Positions 34,841-42,600 of a stretch of DNA of 64,000 nt are shown here, piece after piece. The notes under the pieces were generated by a model. The model ran no database searches and was not told where the DNA came from. It was given only the letters and a program-made list of their open reading frames with translations. How positions within the stretch are numbered: position 1 is the first letter of the stretch; each line of letters begins with the position of its first letter. Origin of the DNA: Camarhynchus parvulus (Eukaryota; Chordata; Aves; Passeriformes; Thraupidae); assembly GCF_901933205.1 (NCBI RefSeq), contig NC_044590.1:12489501-12553500 (forward strand), written 5' to 3'. The translations under genes and the position numbers were made by a program.

Positions 34841-34846
34841 GGAGGG

Positions 34847-35899
34847 TTTTTTTCCTCTGTTGCAGCACAGAGCCCAGGGAACACACAGAGACATTTCAGT
34901 GATTGCTCTCCTGGCCTCTGTTGTGGGGATAGTGAGCTCTGATTCCAGGCAGTGTGTCAGAGCCCCAGATTTCCTGGGTGAGCCTCCAGCAGCAGCTCCA
35001 GGGCCATTCACACAGCTTTGTTTGGAGCCTCACAATCAGCCAGGCTCATCACACAGAGAACTGCACGGGACTGTGATCTCTGTGCATCCAGGGCCATCCC
35101 AAAGGGTTTTTTTTTTCCTTTTTCTAGCACTGAGTTTACCATTAGGTGTGCCTGAGAAAGCACAGATAATGCCATCTATTTAGTGTAAAAATGATGATCT
35201 TTGGTACTTAGTGTTTGCCATCAGAAAAACCATTTAAATAAATAAATAAATAAATAAATTTAAATAAAATAAATATAAAATTAAATAAAATTTAAAATAA
35301 ATAAATAAATTGCAATTGCTTGCAATGTTCAGAATCCAGGGAGATTCAGAATCCAAAAGGAGAACTGTAGGCAACCGGTGAGAGAGCACTAAACATGCTT
35401 GGCTAAGGCTTGTGGCATCTCAGACAAACTTAGAGATTAAGGGGAACTTATCCCTTAAGTAAATAAATATCTAAGGGGAACTCACCCCTTAAATAACCTG
35501 AAATCTTATTGCTCATCCGTCATCTAGGGACATGATTAATCATGAAATAGCATTCATTCAGGAATAGGAAACTGCTTTCACATGTTCCTGTTGGACCCCT
35601 AGATACTGAGAATTGTAAACTTTCTGTGCTGAAAAGCACAAACCCACAACAAAATACTGTATTTAACCTAAAACCATACAGAAAACTTCCAAAATTAATT
35701 TATAACACTGAGATTACAAGTGCAGAGTTTAAATAAAAACGTGTGACATTACAAAGCAGAAAACTTAGTAGACATTCCCGTAGTCATTGCTGATGAAATG
35801 GAGGCCTCCAAGTGAAGCTGCTTCACACAGGGCAAGGTGTGCCTGCCTAACTCCGGAGTAATTAACAGTAATTAACGAGCCCCAGCAGCTCTATTCCCC
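34847..35899. other. Upstream flank of the perilipin-like gene
   Basis: It contains the (AAAT)n run. A repeat-like pair (AAGGGGAACTTATCCCTTAAG and AAGGGGAACTCACCCCTTAAAT) lies near 35440-35500. The A/T-rich stretch 35320-35770 may be degenerate ERV sequence but shows no clear ends. Confidence 0.4.
35236..35311 (+). repeat. (AAAT)n low-complexity repeat
   Basis: AAATAAATAAAT-type tetranucleotide runs with a few breaks, followed by A/T-rich DNA up to the perilipin-like promoter. Confidence 0.95.
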
Positions 35900-36000
35900 T
35901 CTAATTGGCCAGGGCAGGGCCTGGCTCCTTCCTGCTGCTCCCCAGAGCTGTCAGTCCCTGAGGGTCCCGCCTTGCCCCATCCCAGGCACCATAAAAAGGC
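35900..36000 (+). promoter_or_regulatory. Core promoter of the perilipin-like gene
   Basis: An ATAAAAAGG TATA-type box lies at 35991-35999 and an inverted CCAAT box (ATTGG) at 35904-35908, about 85 bases upstream of it. A GC-richer stretch with CCCGCC lies between them. Transcription would start near 36020-36025, giving a short non-coding first exon. This arrangement fits a TATA-driven, tissue-restricted promoter. The motifs are seen; the start site is inferred. Confidence 0.6.
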
Positions 36001-36019
36001 AGGAGAGCTGCTGGAGTGT

Positions 36020-36067
36020 GGTTGGTGTTTGGGTCTTCCTTGCTGCTGTTCTGTTCACCTCCAGCAG
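36020..36067 (+). other. Non-coding exon 1 (5' UTR) of the perilipin-like gene
   Basis: The sequence downstream of the TATA box runs to CCAGCAG followed by GTAATA, a good splice donor with GT at 36068. There is no ATG-initiated frame that joins the coding exons, so the exon is taken as 5' UTR. Perilipin genes of this type commonly begin translation in exon 2. The 5' boundary is an estimate of about 25-30 bases after the TATA box. Confidence 0.5.
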
Positions 36068-36244
36068 GTAATACAGGGGCTGTTCTGGAGTTTCCAGGGG
36101 GAATGTTCAGGTGCTGGGGTGTGGAAGCAGCAGGACAGACCCTTGAGCTCTGTTTTCCCTCAGTTCTGCTGCTGGTGTTGTTGTTTTTTGAAGCCTTGGT
36201 GGGGAGGTGATGCCTCTTCTGGGGCTACCTAAAAACAGAGGCTG

Positions 36245-36345
36245 GGCAAAATTAAGAGGGTAAAAAAGCAGTTATGTTTATTGAGGGGTCTTTGGGTACA
36301 CTTTGGGCAAACAAAGCCCCCCAGGTCCTTGTGCCTCTCCCTAAT
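36245..36345 (-). mobile_element. Short LTR-like remnant in intron 1
   Basis: On the - strand the segment has CTCAATAAACATAACTGC, a polyadenylation-type signal like the 3' part of the other LTRs. No ends or TSD can be defined, so this is a tentative call for a degraded LTR piece. Confidence 0.35.
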
Positions 36346-36399
36346 ATAAACATATTAATAATACTTGGTGTCTAGGGTGAGGAAAGGGAGGTGGTGGAG

Positions 36400-36535
36400 T
36401 CCCCATCCCTGGGTGTGTTTAACAAAGCCTGGATGTGGCATGGGGTGCTGGGGTTGAGTTGAGCTGTTGGGGCTGGGTTGGACTCGATGATCTTGAAGGT
36501 CTCTTCCAACCCAGTGATTCTGTGAGTTCTGTGAA
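36400..36535 (+). mobile_element. CR1-type LINE 3' end in intron 1
   Basis: The sequence CTGGGTTGGACTCGATGATC, followed by TTGAAGGTCTCTTCCAACCC and GTGATTCTGTGA, is the typical avian CR1 3' terminus in sense orientation. It is truncated at its 5' end, as is usual for these LINEs. Confidence 0.85.
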
Positions 36536-36751
36536 AGAATGCTCTCCTTGTTCCTTTAATTATCACAAATCACCTGGAACTTAAACTTGAAATTGGGTGG
36601 ATTTGCAAGCGGCACAGACCCCCTCCTATGAGGCTGTTTTGGGGTTTTCCCTGAATTCCTGAAAGGGATTTCTGTCTTTTATGACCCTTGAGGGATGTGT
36701 CCCCTTGAAGGGGGATGTTTCCCTAAAGCCTGGGTGTTCCTTGCATTGCAG

Positions 36752-36918
36752 CTGCCATGGCCTCTGCTGTGCCCCACGAGGAGGAGGTTGCCCAGAGCTC
36801 CCTGGAAAAGGAGGAGGTTGCCCAGAGCTCCCTGGAGAAGGAGGAGGTTGCCCAGAGCTCCCTGGAGAAGGAGGAGGTTGCCCAGAGCTCCCTGGAGAAG
36901 GAGGAGGAGGAGCAGGAG
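36752..36918 (+). CDS. Coding exon 2: start codon and 30-bp repeat
   Basis: The acceptor TTGCATTGCAG ends at 36751 and the ATG at 36757 sits in a good Kozak context (CTGCCATGG). The exon encodes MASAVPHEEE, then four VAQSSLEKEE units, then EEQE. It ends at GAG with GT at 36919-36920, phase 0. Using this donor gives a clean in-frame join to exon 3. The acidic repeat has no counterpart that I know of in other perilipins. Confidence 0.75.
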
Positions 36919-39900
36919 GTTGGTGCTCCCTGTGGGATGTGGAGTGGCAGCTCTGGGGTGCAGAGTGAGGAGGTGGCCCTGCTGTGGCTGAGGGGAGCTG
37001 AGCCCCCAACAATGGGGGTTTCCTCTGCTCAGGCTGTGCCCTGCAGCTTCTGGGAGACAACACAGACAAAGATGTGGGCCTGAAGTCCCTGTAGCCTCTT
37101 AGGCTCAGCAAAATTAGCTGGTTCTGGGCTGGGAAGGATGTTTCTCTAACCCAGGATCCTGGCTCCATGGAAAGACTGCAGTGTTTCAGCCTCCCTGAGA
37201 CCTGCTGCTCTTGCTCTGCTCCTGTGACCAAGTCTGTCAGCTTAAAACCAACTCAGTCCTGCCTGGTGGAGCTTTTCTTGGAATATTGCCTTGTCAAATA
37301 ACCATTCCAGGTGAACTGGAGATGGGTACATGGCAGAAGGACTGAGGTTGCCCCAAACTTGGTTGTTCTTTGCGCTCGAGGCAAACTTTCCTGAGGTGGT
37401 CAATCATTCATGCCAAATCTCCCCAGCTCATGTCACGACTGAATTATGGATTTAATTAGATGTGTGAGCAAGGCAAGAGTTTCTCCCTCAGCCAGGCCAG
37501 GTGATTTGGTGACAATTCCTCCCAAAGAGGGAATTTCAGGGCAGAACTCCTCAGGGCCACGTTTGGAGCTTCATGGCTGCACTTTTCTTTGCTCTTCCAG
37601 GCTGCAGTGCAGGAGATGGCCAATCTGAGCCTGGTGAGCTCTGCCTGTGAGGTGGTTTCTGCAGCTGATCCCTCCAGCAAGGAGAGCCACCCCTGCCTGA
37701 GCTCTGTGTGTGATGCTGCAGAGAAGGGAGCGCAGAATGTGACCCAGGCCATGGCCAGCTGTGTGCAGCCCCACGGTAAATCCCTGGGGAAGGGCAGGCC
37801 CTGCCTGGGATGGGCTCTCTGGGCTCCTTCCGCACCTGGGAGGAGTCCTGGGGTGGGGAAATGCACCTCCCCATTGCCATAGTGCAAGGACAACCCATGG
37901 CTTGTAAATCAGGCTAAAGCTGGGCCCTGATCCCAGCAGTGTGAGGGAGAGTCAGGGATTGACTCTGATGCTGGTTTTCCTAAAACTGATTTTTGCAGGG
38001 TGGAACTTGAGGTGAAGCTGCAGAAAACCAAATTTTGACACTTTTTTTGGTTCTCTCCTCAGTCACTGCAGTGAGTGAATATGCTGCCAAGGGTTTGGAT
38101 GAACTGGGGGAGAAGATGCCACTCCTTCCAAAGCCAGCGGAACAGGTAAGAGTTATTCTCTGCTGTCCCTGGCAGGCAGAGGGGCTTGGTTCTTGTGGGA
38201 TTTCTAAGCTAGGACCCTTCTCCCCCAGGGAGGAGGAGGAGAATCAGGATCAATCCTCCCAGGAGGAGGAGGAGGCAGGGCCAGCAGGAGCTGAGCACCT
38301 GGAAACCTCCAGCACCCCCAGGTAAAGGATAAAACAATAATGGCATGAAACCCGCAGTAAGTGGAAAGTGGAAAGAAGATGTAGGCTCCCACACCTGAGT
38401 AAACACTGAACTGACACCGTGCTATTTGCCCTCTTGGTGCAGTTCAGAATTTCAGTGAGAGACACAACCCACTCCATCACCTGCCATTCCCCCTGTTCCC
38501 CACATTCTCTCTGGCACAAAGGAGCTGCTGTCATCCAGAGGGGCTGAGGTGAAGGAGGCTGTGAGCAGCAGAGTGCTGGATGTCACCAGGGACACCCTGC
38601 AGGGCAGCGAGGGGACAGCCACACCTGCAGTGACCGGTCTGGGGCCTGCAGTGGCACAGATGGGTGTCCTTGGAGCAGGGGCTGTGCTGGGGACAGCAGA
38701 AGGTGGCTCTCTCCCCACTGGAAATGAGGAGCTAGGTAAGCCCAGCTGGCTCGGACTCTCTGTCTGAGACACAAGCTTTTGTTATTGTTCTTGCTTTTCT
38801 ATTCTTAGCCACCCTTCTGATGAAATCCTTTCTTCTATTCTTTTAGCATAGTTTTAATGTAATATATATCATAAAATAATAAATCAAGCCTTCTGAAACA
38901 TGGAGTCAGATCCTCATCTCTTCCCTCATCCTGGGACCCCTGTGAACACCGTCACAGCTGGACTGTGATTGGCCATTAATTACAAACAACCACATGAGAC
39001 CAATCACAGATCCACCTGTTGCATTCCACAGCAGCAGATAATCATTGTTTACATTTCATTTCTGAGACCTCTCAGCTTCTCAGGAGAAAAAAGTCCTAGC
39101 AAAAGGATTTTTCATAAAATATGTCTGTGACATCTCACCATGGCAGGGACACCTTCCACTGTCCCAGGCTGCTCCAAGCCCTGTCTAGCCTGTCCTTGGA
39201 CACTTCAGGGATCCAGGGGCAGCCCCAGCTGCTCTGTGCCTCACTGGAGGGTGCCTGGCTGCTAGTCTGGGGTGTGCTGAGCCTGTTGCTGTGCCCCTGT
39301 GACCCTGGCACTGTGTCCCCAGCCCAGCTGGCAGTGTGTGAGGAGGGCACGGCAGCTCTGCCCCTGGAGCAGCAGTGGCGGCACGGACGGTACTTTGTGT
39401 ACCCGACCTCTCTCCCTGAGGATCTGCGTCTCTTGGCACAGCTGCGCTCCACAGCCAGGATCCAGCAGCTCTGGCAGGGCATGCAGGGGGCCCTGGCACA
39501 GCTCCACGGCATCATCGAGCTGGTAGGTGAAGCCCAGCCCTGGGAGGAGGGCACCAAAGCCCTGGTGTTGTCTCAGCTCATTGCTGTGCTGAGGAGCTTT
39601 GCAGTTCCCCAGCTGAGCTGTCTGTCCTGGCTCTCTGCTCTTCCCCTGCCACAGGTTGAGGCGTTCAAGCAAGAATTTAATCAAAAACTTCAGGAGGGGC
39701 AGGAGAAACTACACCAGATGAGGCTGGACTGGAGTAGGAAGTATCTCAAAGAGAGTGGAGCTGAAAGCCCTGCAGAGCCTGAGGTACCTCCTGGGGAGGG
39801 AGGCCAAGGGCTCTGGGCATCCCCTGGATTTCTGAGTGACTTATTCCTGATGGTGTCCTGCCTTCCCCCCCAGGAGATGGAGCGTCTGACACTGCTGATG

Positions 39901-40305
39901 GCCTGCAGGATCAGCCAGCAGCTGCAGCTCTCCTGCTCGGGGGTGGTGGCTGCCGTGCAGGACCTTCCCTGCAGCCTGCAGGACAAGCTGCAGCAGGCTC
40001 TGCATGCCATCAGGGAGCTGCATGCTGCTTTCTCAGAGGCACACTCCTTCCAGGACTTGTCCAGCAGTGTCCTGACCCAGAGCCAGAGGGAGCTGGCTGT
40101 GATCCCGGAGTACATGGAGGAGCTGCTGGATTACCTGAAGAACAACACTCCTCTGTCCTGGCTAGTGGGACCCTTCTCCCCCAGGGAGGAGGAGGAGGAG
40201 GATGAATCCTCCCAGGAGGAGGAACAGGATCAGTCCTCCCAGGAGGAGGAGGAGGCAGGGGCAGCAGGAGCTGGGCACCTGGAAACCTCCAGCAACCCCA
40301 TGTAA
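36757..40305 (+). CDS. PLIN3-like: Perilipin-family lipid-droplet protein (PLIN2/PLIN3-like), 7 coding exons, 464 aa
   Basis: Perilipins coat the surface of cytosolic lipid droplets and control lipase access. The coding exons are 36757-36918, 37601-37775, 38063-38145, 38522-38735, 39323-39522, 39655-39783 and 39874-40305. All junctions are GT-AG, the phases match, and the total is 1395 nt including the TAA. Residues 1-54 are a tandem acidic repeat. Residues 55-140 are the PAT-type N-terminal region (VSSACEVVS, KESHPCLSSVCDAAEKG, EYAAKGLDELGEKMPLL). Residues 141-211 replace the usual 11-mer amphipathic-helix region with a short Ala/Val/Gly-rich stretch. Residues 212-410 form the C-terminal helical bundle (RYFVYPTSL, HGIIELVEAFKQEF). 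NNTPLSWLVGPF at 411-422 is the family's signature C-terminal motif, followed by an acidic Glu/Ser/Gln tail. The length is near the roughly 435 aa of mammalian PLIN2/3. The family call is strong. Which paralogue it is cannot be settled here, so the symbol is provisional. Confidence 0.85.
36781..36900 (+). repeat. Coding minisatellite, 4 x 30 bp
   Basis: Four head-to-tail 30-bp units start at 36781, 36811, 36841 and 36871. They are identical except that unit 1 has GAA where the others have GAG. Each encodes EEVAQSSLEK. The near-perfect identity over 120 bp suggests recent expansion or homogenisation, so length variation among individuals is likely. The period is a multiple of three, so copy-number change would keep the frame. 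Confidence 0.95.
37601..37775 (+). CDS. Coding exon 3: first half of the PAT domain
   Basis: A pyrimidine-rich acceptor (CTTTGCTCTTCCAG) precedes it. The exon encodes residues 55-112 and the first base of codon 113, and ends at CACG with GTAAAT as donor. It carries the recognisable family signature VSSACEVVS followed by KESHPCLSSVCDAAEKG, the most diagnostic stretch for assigning the gene to the perilipins. Confidence 0.88.
38063..38145 (+). CDS. Coding exon 4: second half of the PAT domain
   Basis: The acceptor is TTCTCTCCTCAG. The 83-nt exon completes a split valine codon and encodes TAVSEYAAKGLDELGEKMPL and a short remainder to residue 140, a classical perilipin segment. It ends in phase 0 at CAG with donor GTAAGA. 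Reading through this donor stays open for another 60 codons into the intron-4 tail copy (separate entry). Confidence 0.88.
38207..38375 (+). repeat. Intron-4 copy of the terminal exon's acidic tail and 3' UTR
   Basis: This segment closely matches 40164-40361, which is the end of the coding region, its stop codon and the first part of the 3' UTR. Shared landmarks include GACCCTTCTCCCCCAG, the GAG-rich tail, CACCTGGAAACCTCCAGCA, a TAA stop at 38323-38325, AAGGATAAAACA and CAGTAAGTGGAAAGTG. It lacks one internal acidic repeat present in the parent and has no AATAAA of its own. The tail is in frame with exon 4 if intron 4 is retained. It could be a duplication relic or an alternative 3' end; transcript evidence is needed to choose. 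Confidence 0.85.
38522..38735 (+). CDS. Coding exon 5: shortened central region
   Basis: The acceptor TCTCTGGCACAAAG is the weakest of the set. The exon encodes 71 codons plus one base, including a Val/Ala/Gly/Thr-rich stretch (VTGLGPAVAQMGVLGAGAVL) where PLIN2/3 have 11-residue amphipathic repeats. It ends LPTGNEELA across the junction, matching the family's ...LP.T.EEL.. segment. The donor is CTAG|GTAAGC. LTR-derived sequence begins about six bases into the intron. Confidence 0.75.
38740..39132. mobile_element. Rearranged LTR-D in intron 5 (one half inverted)
   Basis: Bases 38740-38963 match the 3' half of LTR-D in + orientation, including AATAAA near 38877 and ending ACCGTCACA. Bases 38964-39132 match the 5' half in - orientation and end GTCTGTGACA. 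In the intact relative at 32521-32904 both halves run in the same - direction. CAGCTGG occurs at both breakpoints. The element abuts a CR1 fragment on its right. Confidence 0.75.
39133..39245 (-). mobile_element. CR1 LINE fragment in intron 5
   Basis: The + strand reads as reverse-complement CR1: CCATGGCAGGGACACCTTCC, then CTGTCCCAGGCTGCTCC, then CAGGGATCCAGGGGCAGCCC. It is truncated on the left by the LTR-D insertion and fades before exon 6. It lies wholly within intron 5 and does not touch a splice site. Confidence 0.8.
39323..39522 (+). CDS. Coding exon 6: start of the C-terminal helical bundle
   Basis: The acceptor is CACTGTGTCCCCAG and the donor is CTG|GTAGGT. The exon encodes residues 212-278, including RYFVYPTSLPEDLRLLAQLR and QGALAQLHGIIEL. 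These align in register with the PLIN2/3 segment that has YYVRLGSLS and then a run of helical heptads. It joins exon 5 through a split alanine codon. Confidence 0.85.
39655..39783 (+). CDS. Coding exon 7: helical bundle
   Basis: The acceptor is TTCCCCTGCCACAG and the donor is GAG|GTACCT; the phase is 0 on both sides. It encodes 43 residues with heptad-like hydrophobic spacing (VEAFKQEFNQKLQEGQEKLH) followed by DWSRKYLKE, which corresponds to the conserved W-containing helix of the family. Confidence 0.85.
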
Positions 40306-40430
40306 AGGATAAAACATTAATGGCTGTTGGTGTTAAACCCTCAGTAAGTGGAAAGTGTAAAGAATTGTCTTCCAAAAAGCTGCTTGTACTGGGTGATAAC
40401 TGCTTAAAATAAAACTGCTGCATACAAAAC
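39874..40430 (+). CDS. Terminal exon 8: C-terminal bundle, acidic tail, 3' UTR
   Basis: The acceptor is CTTCCCCCCCAG. Coding runs to the TAA at 40303-40305. Residues 322-410 are helical (MACRISQQLQLSC, IPEYMEELLDYLK), and residues 411-422 are the conserved NNTPLSWLVGPF. The final 42 residues are Glu/Ser/Gln/Asp-rich with an internal duplicated SSQEEE block. The 3' UTR is about 125 bases. Confidence 0.88.
40408..40413 (+). terminator. Polyadenylation signal of the perilipin-like gene
   Basis: A canonical AATAAA lies 103 bases after the stop codon, and GT-rich sequence (CCCTGTCTCTGGTCTCTCTGG) begins about 17 bases downstream. Cleavage near 40425-40432 would give the 3' UTR length used here. 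Confidence 0.75.
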
Positions 40431-40432
40431 CC

Positions 40433-41171
40433 TGTCTCTGGTCTCTCTGGGACAAAGACTGGGAGGATTGCTCAGTGGGTGTGAGCTGTGCTCTTCCACT
40501 TCTTCCTTGCTGGAATTCCACTCGGGGATGGAGGAAGAGCAGTGAGCTGTACAGGAAGGATCACAGCACTGATCCTGTTCTGGGTGAGCACTGGTGAGTG
40601 CTGGTGAGCACTGATGCTGTCCTGGGAGGTTGTAATTCCTTCTCTCTCCCAAGCCTGGAGGCAAATACATGCCCTGCTGGCACTGCCTTGTGCTTGGGAG
40701 AGCTGTCAGAGCCCTGGCATCCCTTGGCATTGCTCCTCCAAGGCCAAATTCTTCTCCTGCATGTCCCTGCTGCTGCCTGGAGCAGGTTGGTTTGGGGGGG
40801 TGGGGGAGCTGTGGCCTCACTGGTGGGGGCACCAGGCTGTGGGTGACAGACACCTGCTGCCAGCACAGGGTTTCTGGGGAGCTCAGACTCTGCCAGTGCC
40901 ATGTCCAGCTCCTTTTGGAACAGCCCAATGCCTTCAGACTGGCCAGGAAGGGCTGTGGGATGGACCAGGTGCCTGTGGGACTTTGAGAGGAAAACTCTGC
41001 TCCTGGCTTCCCATCCCTCTGTCTTTGAGACCAGAAGTAGAATCTGCTCTCATGTGAGTACTGCTTCTTCCAGAGTTATTTTTTTATATAAAGATAATTA
41101 AAGTTGTTTCATGGCAGTCAGAGACAGGGGCTGGGTATGGGGCTTTCTTTGTGGGTAGTGAATGCAGGCTT
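40433..41171. other. Downstream flank of the perilipin-like gene
   Basis: GC-moderate unique sequence with short GTGAGTGCTGGTGAGCACTG repeats near 40585-40615. No further exon is supported. Confidence 0.45.
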
Positions 41172-41177
41172 GAAGAG

Positions 41178-41626
41178 TGTGGTGTTTGTGAGCGTCTCCA
41201 GGAGAAGGTGAGAGATGAGAATCTGTCTCCAAGTTTTCAGAAGCCTGATATATTTATTTTTATTTTACTATATTTTTATAATTTTTATTAATGTTATATT
41301 TATTATATTATATTTGTTGTCTTTTACTATACTATACTAAAACTGTGCTAAAAAGAAAGAGAAAGGATACATCAGAAGGCTAAAAAGAAAGAGAAAGGAT
41401 ACATTTGTTTACAAAAATGAATATTAAAAACTTGTGACTGACCCCTCAGAATCTGACACAGCTGGACTGTGATTGGTCATTAATAAAAAAAAACAATTCA
41501 CATGTTTGGATAAACAATCTCCAGGCCACATTCCAGGGCAGCAAAACATGGAGAGGCTGAGGCTTCTCATCTTCCCAGGAGAAGAAATCCTGGTGAAGGG
41601 ATTTTTCAGAAAATATCACGGTGAGA
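41178..41626 (-). mobile_element. Solo LTR-D with TSD GAAGAG
   Basis: It begins TGTGGTGTTTGTGAGCG and ends ACGGTGAGA. GAAGAG is duplicated at 41172-41177 and 41627-41632. The segment AAAAAGAAAGAGAAAGGATACAT is doubled in tandem near 41350-41405. Confidence 0.92.
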
Positions 41627-42092
41627 GAAGAGGTGGAAGTTGCTCCTCTCTCACATAGAAGTGACCACTTTTCCAGCAGCACTCCTCATCCTCAGCCCTG
41701 TGTGTAAAGGCTTTGTGCTGAAGCAGCAGCGTGTGGGCAGCAATTATTCCTTCATGGAACACAACCCCCTCATGGAGGAATTTGGATCCTGATTCCCTGA
41801 GCTCAGCATGTACCAGACAAGGGTCTTCCTCCTGTAGCAACCAGTTTGTGCTAAAGGCAAAATGATCAGGCAGTTTAAGTTGCCAGGCTGAGGTGATGCT
41901 GAGATGTGAGAGAGGAATTGCAGGGGTCATCCCTGCACTATGAGCTCTCAGCTGCACAGGGAATTCTCTCTGGAAAAAAGCTCAGCAGTTCTGTCTCCTG
42001 TAACTCCTGCTGGATTTGGGAAGTGGGAATTGGGGATATTGGAGCTAGTCTTGCTGCTTGGTGGGAAATAATCTGGGTGCTGTCTTCTTCAT

Positions 42093-42600
42093 AGTGTTAG
42101 GGAATTTAATCCACAAACACCAGAGGTTTATGTCCAAAAAGGAGACAGAGGAGTCCTTTTCCTTTATTCCAATAAAGGGAGAGGCCATGGGGCATTCCCC
42201 TGGGATCTCTCCAGTTTTTGGAGGACTCGGCCTCCTTTTTATCCCAATTTCCCAGCCACATTTCCCTTCTCTCTTTCCCCATTGGCTGAGGTACTTGAGA
42301 GGTTCAGAGTTCCCAAATTGCCTGATACTGAAGATTTCCCTCCAATGTATAACCCTCCCTTTTAATTTTTAATTCTTATGGAATTTAGGGGTTTTCCCCA
42401 TTGTTTCTTTCATCTTGCAATGTTTAATTTCATTTATCAGCAAACCTAAAGTTTATTTGTAAAGGCAAATATCTTTTTCCATTCATCAATCAGTGGAATC
42501 CTTCCCATTGTTTCTTTTATTTCCCAGTGCTGGTTTTATCTACCAGCAGACCCACAGCTTGTTTAAAGACAAATCTGTCATTCCTCTCAATAGCAAAGTT
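42093..42600 (-). mobile_element. LTR-K, probable solo LTR
   Basis: On the - strand a CCAATGGGG box, GATAAAAAGGAGG (TATA-like) and GGAATAAAGG (polyadenylation signal) occur in the right order over about 150 bases. Another A/T-rich stretch lies upstream. There is a single copy and the right boundary is uncertain. Confidence 0.5.
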
